Source: Flavobacterium rhamnosiphilum
GTDB taxonomy: Bacteria > Bacteroidota > Bacteroidia > Flavobacteriales > Flavobacteriaceae
Assembly: GCF_004349195.1 (NCBI RefSeq)
Contig: NZ_SMLG01000003.1
Location: forward strand, 124,001-188,000
Direction: 5' to 3'
Length of the DNA: 64,000 nt
Shown here: one piece after another, positions 56,507 to 64,000 of the stretch
How the letters are laid out: each line of letters starts with the position of its first letter
Position numbering within the stretch: position 1 is the first letter of the stretch
Position numbers and translations under genes: made by a program
Notes under the pieces: model-generated
Databases searched by the model: none
What the model saw: the letters and a program-made list of their open reading frames with translations, nothing else
What the model was told of the DNA's origin: nothing

Positions 56507-56507
56507 G
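56500..56507 (+). promoter_or_regulatory. -7 element before DUF423 gene
   Basis: TACTTTTG matching TAnnTTTG, 17 nt before the start codon; the -33 side is weak (TTTT at 56477-56480, 19-nt spacing). Confidence 0.55.
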
Positions 56508-56524
56508 TATTAAAACAAGAAAAA

Positions 56525-56917
56525 ATGGATAGAAAGATAATTTCAACAGGTGCTGTTTTAGGGATGATTGCTATAATTCTTGGTGCTTTTGGCGCACATG
56601 CCCTAAAAAAAGTACTACCTATGGAACAATTAGCTACTTTTGAAACCGGTGTGCGCTACCAAATGTACCATGCCTTGTTTTTATTGTTTATTGGACTAAT
56701 GAAAGACATTCCTCAAAAAGCAAAAAAAGCAATCTATTTTTTGGTTCTTTTTGGTGTAATTTTATTCTCTGGATCAATTTATCTATTAGCGACAAACAAT
56801 CTTACTTCTTTTGATTTTAAAATTATAGGATTCGTGACTCCTATTGGCGGACTCCTATTAATACTGGCCTGGGGCGTTTTATTGATGAATATTATGAATA
56901 AAAAATCACAAAATTAG
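56525..56917 (+). CDS. DUF423-family membrane protein
   Basis: A 130-residue protein with four helices: ISTGAVLGMIAIILGAFGAH (in part), YHALFLLFIGLM, IYFLVLFGVILFSGSIYLLA and PIGGLLLILAWGVLLMN. The GAFGAHALK(K/R) and R-Y-x-M-Y-H-A-L motifs and the late TPIGG are hallmarks of the DUF423/YgdD family. Function unknown; inner membrane. It precedes pckA by 75 nt, which has its own -7 element. Confidence 0.92.
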   Translation: MDRKIISTGAVLGMIAIILGAFGAHALKKVLPMEQLATFETGVRYQMYHALFLLFIGLMKDIPQKAKKAIYFLVLFGVILFSGSIYLLATNNLTSFDFKIIGFVTPIGGLLLILAWGVLLMNIMNKKSQN

Positions 56918-56948
56918 AAGAATCAAAGGCTATCTGAAATATAATTTC

Positions 56949-56956
56949 TACTTTTG
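56949..56956 (+). promoter_or_regulatory. -7 element before pckA
   Basis: TACTTTTG matching TAnnTTTG. It covers the upstream in-frame ATG at 56954, which supports the pckA start at 56993. Confidence 0.55.
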
Positions 56957-56992
56957 CAGTCTATAAAAAAGAAACTACACAACAATAAATTT

Positions 56993-58594
56993 ATGGACAA
57001 CAACACGCTTTTCTCGCAATCGATTTCGTTAAAAGAATTAGGAATTGAAAATGCAAAAATTCATTACCAGTTATCCCCTGAAGAATTACACGACATAACA
57101 ATAAAATCAGGTCAAGGAATTGAAAGTTCTACTGGAGCATTAGCCGTAAATACAGGAGAATACACAGGCCGTTCACCGCAAGACCGATATATAGTAAAAG
57201 ACAGCATCAGTGAAAATCAAGTTTGGTGGGGGAAAGTAAACATTCCTTTTGAGCCAACTGCTTTTGAAGTGCTATACAATAAAGTCACTTCTTATTTATC
57301 CAACAAAGAAATTTTCGTTAGAGACTCTTATGTGTGCTCTGATCCAAATTATAGATTGAATGTTCGCGTAATTACAGAAACACCTTGGGCAAATTTATTT
57401 TGTTACAATATGTTTTTAAGACCTGAACAGGAAGAATTAGCAAAATTTAGCCCAGAATGGACTTTACTTTGCGTGCCTAGCTTTATGGCAGACCCTGCAG
57501 TTGACGGAACTCGTCAAAGCAATTTTGCGATTCTAGACTTTACAAGAAAAGTAGTTTTGATAGGCGGAACCGGGTATACAGGAGAAATGAAAAAAGGTAT
57601 ATTTTCTGCTTTGAATTTCATTTTACCAGTTTTCAAAAACACGTTGCCAATGCACTGTAGTGCCAATGTTGGAAAAGACGGTGATACGGCCATTTTCTTT
57701 GGATTATCAGGAACCGGAAAAACAACGTTATCAGCAGATCCAAACAGAAAATTAATTGGTGATGATGAGCATGGCTGGACCAATGAAAACACTGTTTTTA
57801 ATTTTGAAGGCGGTTGTTATGCAAAAGTCATAAACCTTTCTGAAGAGAATGAACCGGATATTTTTAGAGCTATAAAAAAAGGAGCCATTTTAGAAAATGT
57901 GGTATTCAAAAAAGGAACTAATGAAGTAGATTTTCAAGATGTTTCCATAACACAAAACACTAGAGTAAGTTATCCGATTGATCATATCGATAATATTCAA
58001 CCGGGATCTATTGGAAAAAACCCTAAAAATATTTTCTTCCTAACTGCCGATGCTTATGGTATTTTGCCTCCTATCTCAAAACTGACTCCTGGACAGGCTG
58101 CGTACCATTTTATTTCTGGTTACACAGCAAAAGTTGCGGGTACAGAAGCTGGAATTACAGAACCTCAGCCTAATTTTTCTGCTTGTTTTGGTGCGCCTTT
58201 TATGCCATTGCACCCAACAAAATATGCTGAAATGTTGAGTAAAAAAATGAAAGATGCAAATGTAAAAGTTTGGTTAATCAATACTGGTTGGACTGGCGGT
58301 CCTTATGGAATAGGAAGCAGAATGAAATTAAAATACACGCGTGCCATGATTACCGCTGCTTTAAACGGAGAATTGGACAATGTAGCGTATGAGAATCACA
58401 AAGTATTTGGGATTGCAAAACCGCAAACCTGTCCAAATGTTCCTAATGAAATATTAAATCCTAGAAACACGTGGGAAGATCCCGAATTATACGATAAAAA
58501 AGCGGTGGAATTAGCTCAAAAATTTAAAGCTAACTTCGCCAAGTTTGAAGAATTTGCCAATGCCGAAATTATGGCAGGAGCACCATTAGCTTAA
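56993..58594 (+). CDS. pckA: Phosphoenolpyruvate carboxykinase (ATP)
   Basis: Makes phosphoenolpyruvate from oxaloacetate with ATP, the entry step of gluconeogenesis; it fits growth on acetate or amino acids. From 56993 the protein has 533 residues, as in other ATP-type enzymes (about 530-540). Motifs: NTGEYTGRSPQDRYIVKD, the kinase P-loop GLSGTGKTTLSAD, metal-binding GDDEHGW, and NTGWTGGPYGIGSRM. The start at 56993 (MDNNTLFSQ) is chosen because the ATG at 56954 lies in the likely -7 box. Confidence 0.95.
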   Translation: MDNNTLFSQSISLKELGIENAKIHYQLSPEELHDITIKSGQGIESSTGALAVNTGEYTGRSPQDRYIVKDSISENQVWWGKVNIPFEPTAFEVLYNKVTSYLSNKEIFVRDSYVCSDPNYRLNVRVITETPWANLFCYNMFLRPEQEELAKFSPEWTLLCVPSFMADPAVDGTRQSNFAILDFTRKVVLIGGTGYTGEMKKGIFSALNFILPVFKNTLPMHCSANVGKDGDTAIFFGLSGTGKTTLSADPNRKLIGDDEHGWTNENTVFNFEGGCYAKVINLSEENEPDIFRAIKKGAILENVVFKKGTNEVDFQDVSITQNTRVSYPIDHIDNIQPGSIGKNPKNIFFLTADAYGILPPISKLTPGQAAYHFISGYTAKVAGTEAGITEPQPNFSACFGAPFMPLHPTKYAEMLSKKMKDANVKVWLINTGWTGGPYGIGSRMKLKYTRAMITAALNGELDNVAYENHKVFGIAKPQTCPNVPNEILNPRNTWEDPELYDKKAVELAQKFKANFAKFEEFANAEIMAGAPLA

Positions 58595-58618
58595 GTTAAT
58601 ATTAATTCAAAAACCAAT

Positions 58619-58649
58619 AGAGCCGTTCGTAAAGAGCGGCTCTTTTTTT
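58619..58649 (+). terminator. Terminator of pckA
   Basis: Ten-bp stem AGAGCCGTTC/GAGCGGCTCT with one T-G pair, loop GTAAA, then a T run. Confidence 0.88.
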
Positions 58650-58747
58650 ATACACAAAAGGCTAAATAAAAACATATCAACTATTTATACCAATATTCAT
58701 TTTTTGGCGTTAAATTTGCAACCATCAATCAATCAAAAAAATCAATC

Positions 58748-59848
58748 ATGTTAAAACAATTTTTTATCCTTTGTTCCGGAGCTGACAAAGACCTTCTAGA
58801 AGGCTGCTCCGAAGGCGAACAAACCAAATATGTTGGTATTGGCGCCACCGTTTTCTTCACCGCCGTCATGGCTTTTATTGCCAGTGCTTATGCACTGTTT
58901 ACCGTTTTTGACAGTGTTTATCCTGCAATCGCGTTTGGTATCGTTTGGAGTTTACTTATTTTCAATTTGGATCGTTTTATTGTTTCCACTATTCGAAAAA
59001 GAGACCAATTTGGAAGTGAATTTCTGCAGGCAACTCCCCGAATTATTTTAGCGGTAATCATTGCAATCGTAATTTCGAAACCATTGGAAATTAAAATCTT
59101 CGAAAAAGAAATCAATACGGTTTTATTGAAAGAAAAAAATGCCATGGCTTTGAGTAACAAAAAGGAAGTGGCGAATTATTTCAAATCGGATTTAGACAAG
59201 AACAAAGCCGAAATAGCCAATTTGAAATCGGAAATTACCAAGAAAGAAAAAGAAGTCAATACACTCTATGAAACTTATATCACAGAGGCAGAAGGAACTG
59301 CTGGAACCAAAAAACTAGGTAAAGGTCCTGTTTTTAAAGAAAAAATTGCCAAACATGATTTGGTAAAGAAAGAACTGGACACCTTACAAAAAACTAACTT
59401 GGCTAAAATTGCTGAAATGGAGAAAAATTCCAAAACCCTCCAAACCGATTTAGACAAAAAAATTACCGAAACCCAACCTATTATTGACGGATTTGACGGT
59501 TTAATGGCACGGATCAATGCGTTGAATAAATTGCCTTGGCTGCCTTCATTTTTCATCATGTTGTTATTTTTAGCCATAGAAACGTCTCCAATTATTGCCA
59601 AACTATTGTCTCCAAAAGGCGAATACGATTATAAATTGGAGGATTTAGAAACGGCACTAAAAGCAACAATCGAACAAGACAAATACCAACGTGGTTTGTT
59701 AGTAAAAACAAGTGCCGCTATGCACGACAAAGTCTATGGAGATATTGCGGGCGATAAGAGATTGTATGATTTGCAACGAAAAAATGCAACCGATTTATTA
59801 GAATTACAATCCAATAATTTTATAGAAAAGCAAAAGAGAACATTATAA
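58748..59848 (+). CDS. DUF4407-family coiled-coil membrane protein
   Basis: A 366-residue protein. Helices at about 28-50, 55-75 and 92-112; a long charged coiled coil (about 118-250, with KSEITKKEKEVNTLYETY and LDTLQKTNLAKIAEMEKN); a fourth helix (about 262-282, PWLPSFFIMLLFLAIETSPI in part) and a charged tail. FNLDRFIVSTIRKRD after the second helix is typical of DUF4407. Function unknown. Single-gene unit between two terminators. Confidence 0.88.
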   Translation: MLKQFFILCSGADKDLLEGCSEGEQTKYVGIGATVFFTAVMAFIASAYALFTVFDSVYPAIAFGIVWSLLIFNLDRFIVSTIRKRDQFGSEFLQATPRIILAVIIAIVISKPLEIKIFEKEINTVLLKEKNAMALSNKKEVANYFKSDLDKNKAEIANLKSEITKKEKEVNTLYETYITEAEGTAGTKKLGKGPVFKEKIAKHDLVKKELDTLQKTNLAKIAEMEKNSKTLQTDLDKKITETQPIIDGFDGLMARINALNKLPWLPSFFIMLLFLAIETSPIIAKLLSPKGEYDYKLEDLETALKATIEQDKYQRGLLVKTSAAMHDKVYGDIAGDKRLYDLQRKNATDLLELQSNNFIEKQKRTL

Positions 59849-59855
59849 TAAAAAC

Positions 59856-59886
59856 AAAACCCGACAACTATCAAGTGTCGGGTTTT
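59856..59886. terminator. Terminator after DUF4407 gene
   Basis: Eleven-bp stem AAAACCCGACA/TGTCGGGTTTT with a 9-nt loop. Active in either direction between convergent genes. Confidence 0.85.
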
Positions 59887-59923
59887 CTATTATTTATTTC
59901 CTTAGCGTTCTTTGCGGTTAAAA

Positions 59924-60634
59924 CTACATATGACTCAAAATTTCTTTTTTGAAAGCATCATATTCGCCTTGTAAAATCAATCCGTTATCAAGGAGTTTTT
60001 TATAATTCTGTAATTTTTCAAAAAGTTCATCTTGCGATAAATCGCTTAAAGATTTATCTTTTGATGGTATTGCAATTTCTTCGAATTCTTGATTTTCAGC
60101 AGTGAAATTTGGTTGTGAAATAGTCATTATTTCAGCGAAACTAGTTACTTCTTCCGTTTCCATTTCTTCAATGACTTCAACTTCTTCCATTGAAACAACC
60201 GGAACTTCATCCATCATGGTTGCGTTTAATACAGACCCAACTTTCAATATATCCAATTGTTCTTTGGCGTAAGTGAAAATTTTTCGCGCTTGGATTTTAG
60301 GAATATAATCAATGGAAACTTCCATGTTGGTTCTGGTTGTAAAAGAAAACTCTGAACCCAGAATATTTTCTTTTACAAAAGTTCCTTCAATCTCGTCCCA
60401 AGTATAATCAATAAAATTCATTGAAAGTCCCAGATTTTTTGGTTGACAAATGATAATTCTCTTATTCGTCATCACGATACTATCCGGCAAAACAGTAATC
60501 GCTGGTTTTTTTTGAACAGCAATATATCCGATTTCTTCATTCTTCATCAATAAATCACTCAATTTTGAAGCGATTTTTTCAATAGCTTTTGGGTCTTGTT
60601 CTTCGTTTAAAAACTTCTTAAATTGTTCTTTCAT
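59924..60634 (-). CDS. Bacterial PH-domain protein with SHOCT tail
   Basis: A 236-residue cytoplasmic protein. Residues about 35-130 resemble the bacterial pleckstrin-homology fold (IGYIAVQKKPAITVLPDSIV in part, TNKRIIICQPK, WDEIEGTFVKENILGSEFSF in part). An acidic linker (VSMEEVEVIEEMETEEV) follows, then a SHOCT motif at the C-terminus (LSQDELFEKLQNYKKLLDNG, GEYDAFKKEIL). SHOCT tails are thought to mediate oligomerisation. Function unknown. Confidence 0.82.
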   Translation of the reverse strand: MKEQFKKFLNEEQDPKAIEKIASKLSDLLMKNEEIGYIAVQKKPAITVLPDSIVMTNKRIIICQPKNLGLSMNFIDYTWDEIEGTFVKENILGSEFSFTTRTNMEVSIDYIPKIQARKIFTYAKEQLDILKVGSVLNATMMDEVPVVSMEEVEVIEEMETEEVTSFAEIMTISQPNFTAENQEFEEIAIPSKDKSLSDLSQDELFEKLQNYKKLLDNGLILQGEYDAFKKEILSHM

Positions 60635-60703
60635 ATGATATGCTGAATTTATTTCAGTATGTGTTTATAATTTTTATTCTGAATTTCTTCGCAAAAGTAA
60701 TGC

Positions 60704-61075
60704 CTAATTTTCTAATTCTTGAATTTCGCTCTGCAATTTCTTTGTTAAACTTTTGAAAACCAATTCGTAGGAATGATCGATCAACTCTTTGACAAGGGCA
60801 TCCGAAACTGATGTATTCATCGCAATTGTATTCCAATGAATTTTACTCATGTGAAAACCCGGCTGAATAGCATCGTATTCAGCACGTAATTCCTGAGCAC
60901 GCTCCGGATCACATTTTAAATTGACTGATGGCTGTCCTTTTTCCCATTGGCTTAAAGACGATAATGCAAACATTTTTCCGCCCACTTTAAATACCAATGT
61001 ATCTTCATCAAAAGGAAAATGTTCCGTCACTCCTTTTTTAGACAAGCAATATTTGTAATACGTTTCTAAGTTCAT
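60704..61075 (-). CDS. MmcQ/YjbR-family protein
   Basis: A 123-residue single-domain protein: YCLSKKGVTEHFPFDEDTLVFKVGGKMFAL (in part), LKCDPERAQELRAEYDAIQPG, FHMSKIHWNTIAM and a C-terminal helix. These are standard features of the double-wing MmcQ/YjbR family. DNA binding has been suggested from the fold only. It lies in a leftward run with the cyclase-like and bPH genes, with gaps of 56-69 nt. Confidence 0.92.
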   Translation of the reverse strand: MNLETYYKYCLSKKGVTEHFPFDEDTLVFKVGGKMFALSSLSQWEKGQPSVNLKCDPERAQELRAEYDAIQPGFHMSKIHWNTIAMNTSVSDALVKELIDHSYELVFKSLTKKLQSEIQELEN

Positions 61076-61131
61076 AAAATGATTTTTGATTTAAGAATAG
61101 TGATTCTTGATTTTTTAGAAATCTGTAATTG

Positions 61132-61902
61132 TTACTCTGCATTCAAAAATCTTAAATCATAAAGAATGGGTTTACTGGGACTCGCATCATTCTCAAAAGA
61201 TGCAATTTGTAAATTCAGTAAATAACAGCCATCTTTCACCTCATCTGCAACAAAAATTAATTCCGTAATCGTGCAATCCAATCGTGCATCAGCATTCAGA
61301 TTGTTGACATCGGTTACATTCCAAAATGCTTTGTGCGCCAATAATTTCCCATCATCTTTTTCTTTATCGACACTAGGCAAATCAATCAGTAAATGCTTAA
61401 TCCCGCTTTCGCGAATGAATAACGCAGCATCTTTATCCAGATAAGGCGGATTCGTATTCGAATATTTTAAAGATTTTTTTATTTTAAAATTAGGAAGAGT
61501 TCTAATAATTATTGCTTCAGGAGTTTTTCCCTCCAAACTGTTTTCAATTTGATTTTTAGTTATCACCAAATCTTCTCCTTGTATTTCCGGTACAACCGAA
61601 ATCAATTCTGCCAAAAAGAAAAACTGTTTCAACGATTGATTAATACTGTAAAACTCTCGTGTAATATGACCCAGGCATTCGGTGTGGGTTCCGTGTCCGT
61701 GTGGATTGAAGAAAATATTATTAAAATTGGTAGATGACTTTCCTTCCGAAACTTTGCCTATCCAATCCCCAAAAACCACGGGTTCAATTACCGGTTTATC
61801 GATATACCAAGCAATTGGATTCTCATCCGTATTCGTTAACGGAATCGAAATATCAATGGGTTTTGACAAATCGACTTTGAAGTTATCAATAGTTGCAATC
61901 AT
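61132..61902 (-). CDS. Cyclase-family metal hydrolase (kynurenine formamidase-like)
   Basis: A 256-residue protein with the cyclase-family metal motif NPHGHGTHTECLGH (HxGTHxE variant of HxGTHxD; Glu in place of Asp), an N-terminal DISIPL and IKHLLIDLPSVDKEKDDG followed by LAHKAFW. Members include bacterial kynurenine formamidase and other amidases or isomerases. Direct substrate assignment is not possible; no tryptophan-catabolic genes are adjacent. Confidence 0.88.
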   Translation of the reverse strand: MIATIDNFKVDLSKPIDISIPLTNTDENPIAWYIDKPVIEPVVFGDWIGKVSEGKSSTNFNNIFFNPHGHGTHTECLGHITREFYSINQSLKQFFFLAELISVVPEIQGEDLVITKNQIENSLEGKTPEAIIIRTLPNFKIKKSLKYSNTNPPYLDKDAALFIRESGIKHLLIDLPSVDKEKDDGKLLAHKAFWNVTDVNNLNADARLDCTITELIFVADEVKDGCYLLNLQIASFENDASPSKPILYDLRFLNAE

Positions 61903-61910
61903 AATTATTT

Positions 61911-61989
61911 AACCACAAAGGGCACTAAGATTAACACCAAGATCACAAAGCATAGTGGACTTTGCGCCATCTTTGTGTTCTTAGTGGTT
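61911..61989. repeat. Inverted intergenic repeat (AACCACAAAG family)
   Basis: Imperfect inverted repeat: left AACCACAAAGGGCACTAAGA, right TCTTTGTGTTCTTAGTGGTT (61970-61989). A related half-element CCTTAGCGTTCTTTGCGGTT lies at about 59900-59919, next to another gene end. Confidence 0.78.
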
Positions 61990-61994
61990 ATATG

Positions 61995-63128
61995 TTATTC
62001 CAAATTTAAGTAAAATAAATCTGATGCAATTCCATCTGTCAAAAATTTTCCTTTTGGAGTTGGTTTCAAGATATTGTTTTCGATAAAAACTAAATCGTCA
62101 TCAAGGAATTTCCATACTTGTTTATTCAAATATTCCAAATATTCACTTCCAAATTCGGTTTCAATTCTATCCAAAGAAACACCCCAAATCGTTCGCAAAC
62201 CCGTCATAATATATTCATTGTATCGATCTGTAATCGAAAGGATTTCTATTTCGTTTGGCAGTTTATTTTCTTGAATAGATTTCAAATAAATGGAATTATT
62301 CGAAACATTCCAACTTCTCGAAACACCATCATAACTGTGTGCCGAAGGACCAATTCCAATGTATTTTTTCCCTAACCAATATGCCGAATTATTCTTAGAA
62401 AAATAATTTTCCTTACCAAAATTCGATAATTCATAATGAATAAAATCATTGGCTTCGAGTGTTTCCACCAAAATAGCAAAATGCTCTTGCGCGACTTCAT
62501 CTTTAGGAGCCTCAATTTTTCCCGTTTGAATCAATTTATTCAAAGCGGTTTTAGGCTCCACCGTCAAAGCGTAGCTCGAAATATGAGGAATCCCAAAACT
62601 CAAAGCTGTTTCAATATTTTGTTTCCATTTCTCGTTGCTCATTCCTGGAATTCCGTAAATCAAATCAAGGGAAATATTATCGAAATACTTGGTGGCTTCT
62701 TCCAAACATTTTTTGGCTTCAGCCGAATTATGAGCACGATTCATCAGTTGTAAATCTTCTTCGAAGAAAGACTGAATTCCGATACTTAATCGGTTGATTT
62801 TACTTTTAGACAATTCAATTATTCGTTCGCTTGATAAATCATCAGGATTGGCTTCCAGTGTAATTTCGGGATTTTCTGAAACAGAATAATTTTTATATAT
62901 TTCGCTTATCAAAAAATTAATTTCTTCAGAAGTTAAAACACTTGGCGTTCCACCACCAAAATAAATGGTCTCGATTTCTTCATTTTCAAACTCACTTTTG
63001 CGCATTTGAATTTCTTTGGCAATAGCCAAAACCATTTCTTCTTTCTTCTTCATCGAAGTCGAAAAATGGAAGTCGCAGTAATGACACGCCTGTTTGCAAA
63101 AAGGGATATGAATATAGATTCCGCTCAT
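61995..63128 (-). CDS. hemW: Radical SAM heme chaperone HemW
   Basis: A 377-residue radical SAM protein. The iron-sulfur motif CxxxCxxC is at Cys11, Cys15, Cys18 (PFCKQACHYCDFHF), followed by TIYFGGGTPSVLTSEEI, EANPDDLSSERI, INRLSIGIQSFFEEDLQLMN (in part), and ISLDLIYGIPGM. The length and the single Cys triad after YIHIPFC match HemW rather than the longer oxygen-independent coproporphyrinogen oxidase HemN, which has an N-terminal trip-wire. It delivers heme to respiratory enzymes. It overlaps the upstream gene by 4 nt (ATGA). Confidence 0.93.
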   Translation of the reverse strand: MSGIYIHIPFCKQACHYCDFHFSTSMKKKEEMVLAIAKEIQMRKSEFENEEIETIYFGGGTPSVLTSEEINFLISEIYKNYSVSENPEITLEANPDDLSSERIIELSKSKINRLSIGIQSFFEEDLQLMNRAHNSAEAKKCLEEATKYFDNISLDLIYGIPGMSNEKWKQNIETALSFGIPHISSYALTVEPKTALNKLIQTGKIEAPKDEVAQEHFAILVETLEANDFIHYELSNFGKENYFSKNNSAYWLGKKYIGIGPSAHSYDGVSRSWNVSNNSIYLKSIQENKLPNEIEILSITDRYNEYIMTGLRTIWGVSLDRIETEFGSEYLEYLNKQVWKFLDDDLVFIENNILKPTPKGKFLTDGIASDLFYLNLE

Positions 63129-64000
63129 GGTTTAATTTTTCCAAAAGCTGCAAGATATAATTCTTGTTCTTTTAATTCTTGTTCTTTTTTATACCAATAA
63201 ATAAATTGCTTAATATTGAATTCTAATGTTGATTCATCATAATTATCAAATTCAAATTTACTAATGTCAACAGTTTCAATCATTTTGTTATCAAATTCTT
63301 GAATTTTAGAAAAAAGAAAATCTGAATTGATAATTTCTCCCATATAATCATACTTCTCTTTTGACAAAGCCCCAAACTTCTTGCCATTAAATATTACTGA
63401 AAAGTTTCTTATTAAATGTTTTATATTATCGATATTAGTAAGGCTTTTGTCAATATAGTCTTTAAACACTTCAGGCTCATATTTATGCCAAAAATCCAAA
63501 AACCATCTATTCAATATTTTTTCAGAATCTTTGTAGAAAGCAATTTCGTCACCTAATCGCTCTTTTGATTTTTTAAGAAAAAGAAGTTCTATATTTTTTT
63601 TAAATGATTTTTTTTCATCAAAAGAAATTATAAAATTTAAAAGCTGATCTAAATCGGATAAATTATTAGCTAATTCAATAGTGATTTTTTCATTATTGTT
63701 TTCTTTATCATCATTTAATTGTCTGCCTATTAATTTTATTATTCTTGACCTATAATCCTGTTCAAACATATCTTTTTGAGCTTCTGGAATTACATCAATA
63801 TTTTTGAATAAAAAATCAAATAAAAAATTTCTATTTTCAATTATGTTCATTGATTTTATAACATTCTCAAGGCTATATAAAGACTTTTGATTTTCAATTT
63901 TTTTTGAAAATAATTCTTTAATACTTATTAATAAATCAGAAGATTTTTTATTAATTATTTGCTCTTTGAGTTTTAAAAGGTTTGTGTTTTTCACCTTCCT
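63125..64000 (-). CDS. Unrecognised protein, probably truncated at its 5' end by the window
   Basis: The frame is open to the window edge (292 codons). The only start near the edge is a GTG at 63994; GTG starts are uncommon in this group and two sense codons precede it, so the true start is likely outside. The visible part is helix-rich and dominated by Ile/Lys/Asn/Glu (KKNIELLFLKKSKERLGDEI, DKSLTNIDNIKHLIRNFSVI), with more A+T than hemW. No motif was recognised. It is coupled to hemW by ATGA overlap, but composition suggests it may be accessory DNA. Confidence 0.7.
   Translation of the reverse strand, partial: RKVKNTNLLKLKEQIINKKSSDLLISIKELFSKKIENQKSLYSLENVIKSMNIIENRNFLFDFLFKNIDVIPEAQKDMFEQDYRSRIIKLIGRQLNDDKENNNEKITIELANNLSDLDQLLNFIISFDEKKSFKKNIELLFLKKSKERLGDEIAFYKDSEKILNRWFLDFWHKYEPEVFKDYIDKSLTNIDNIKHLIRNFSVIFNGKKFGALSKEKYDYMGEIINSDFLFSKIQEFDNKMIETVDISKFEFDNYDESTLEFNIKQFIYWYKKEQELKEQELYLAAFGKIKP

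Overview
The window is AT-rich chromosomal DNA from a member of the Bacteroidetes, most probably a Flavobacterium or close relative. The signs are SusC/SusD/SusE proteins, a type IX secretion C-terminal sorting domain, lipoproteins with Bacteroidetes-style signal peptides, few Shine-Dalgarno sites, and repeated promoter signatures of the Bacteroidetes form TTTG-N19-21-TAnnTTTG (clearest before tRNA-Phe, tRNA-Leu, the BlaI operon and the tandem 250-residue paralogues). No phage, integrase, CRISPR array or complete insertion sequence was seen.

Layout. 1-1.6 kb: an outer-membrane protein gene cut by the window edge, coaX and tRNA-Phe. 2-12.9 kb: a short-chain carboxylate block, with an InsA-like zinc-ribbon/HTH protein, a porin, an MHS-type MFS symporter with a small membrane partner, then an operon of small membrane protein, SSS-symporter/histidine kinase, lone receiver, propionyl-CoA-type synthetase and acetyl-CoA synthetase. 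This looks like a Bacteroidetes version of the CrbS/CrbR-acs arrangement. 13-32 kb: a starch/maltose utilisation locus. Leftward susC-susD-susE-GH13 (secreted by T9SS) diverges from lacI, MFS disaccharide transporter, beta-phosphoglucomutase, GH65 phosphorylase, GH97 and a second GH13. Together they bind starch at the surface, cut it, import maltose and split it by phosphorolysis. 32-40 kb: ugpQ, an HI0933-type flavoprotein, a lipoprotein, a 7TM-DISM kinase with its LuxR-type regulator, a 3' remnant of the flavoprotein gene, two tandem paralogues of unknown role, and a TspO protein.

40-47.4 kb: an isoprenoid group (mvaD, GHMP/mevalonate kinase, UbiA-type prenyltransferase, then an RluB-type pseudouridine synthase), interrupted by an antitoxin-like small gene and a kinase/receiver pair. 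47.4-52.1 kb: NTF2-like protein, DUF885 peptidase-like lipoprotein, secreted protein, tRNA-Leu and an M20 dipeptidase. 52.4-54.9 kb: a three-gene operon of lipoprotein, BlaI-type repressor and M56/BlaR1-type protease fused to a TonB C-terminal domain, with two similar dyads exactly 20 bp apart over a textbook promoter. 55-64 kb: saccharopine-dehydrogenase-family gene, DUF423 protein, pckA, DUF4407 protein, bPH/SHOCT protein, MmcQ/YjbR protein, cyclase-family hydrolase, hemW and an unrecognised gene running off the right edge.

The most interesting signals are the tandem BlaI-type operators and their unusual operon, the duplicated 3' end of the flavoprotein gene, the mosaic tandem paralogues, the acetate two-component system without a DNA-binding output, and several dispersed palindromic repeat families between genes. 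All family calls come from reading the sequence without database searches.
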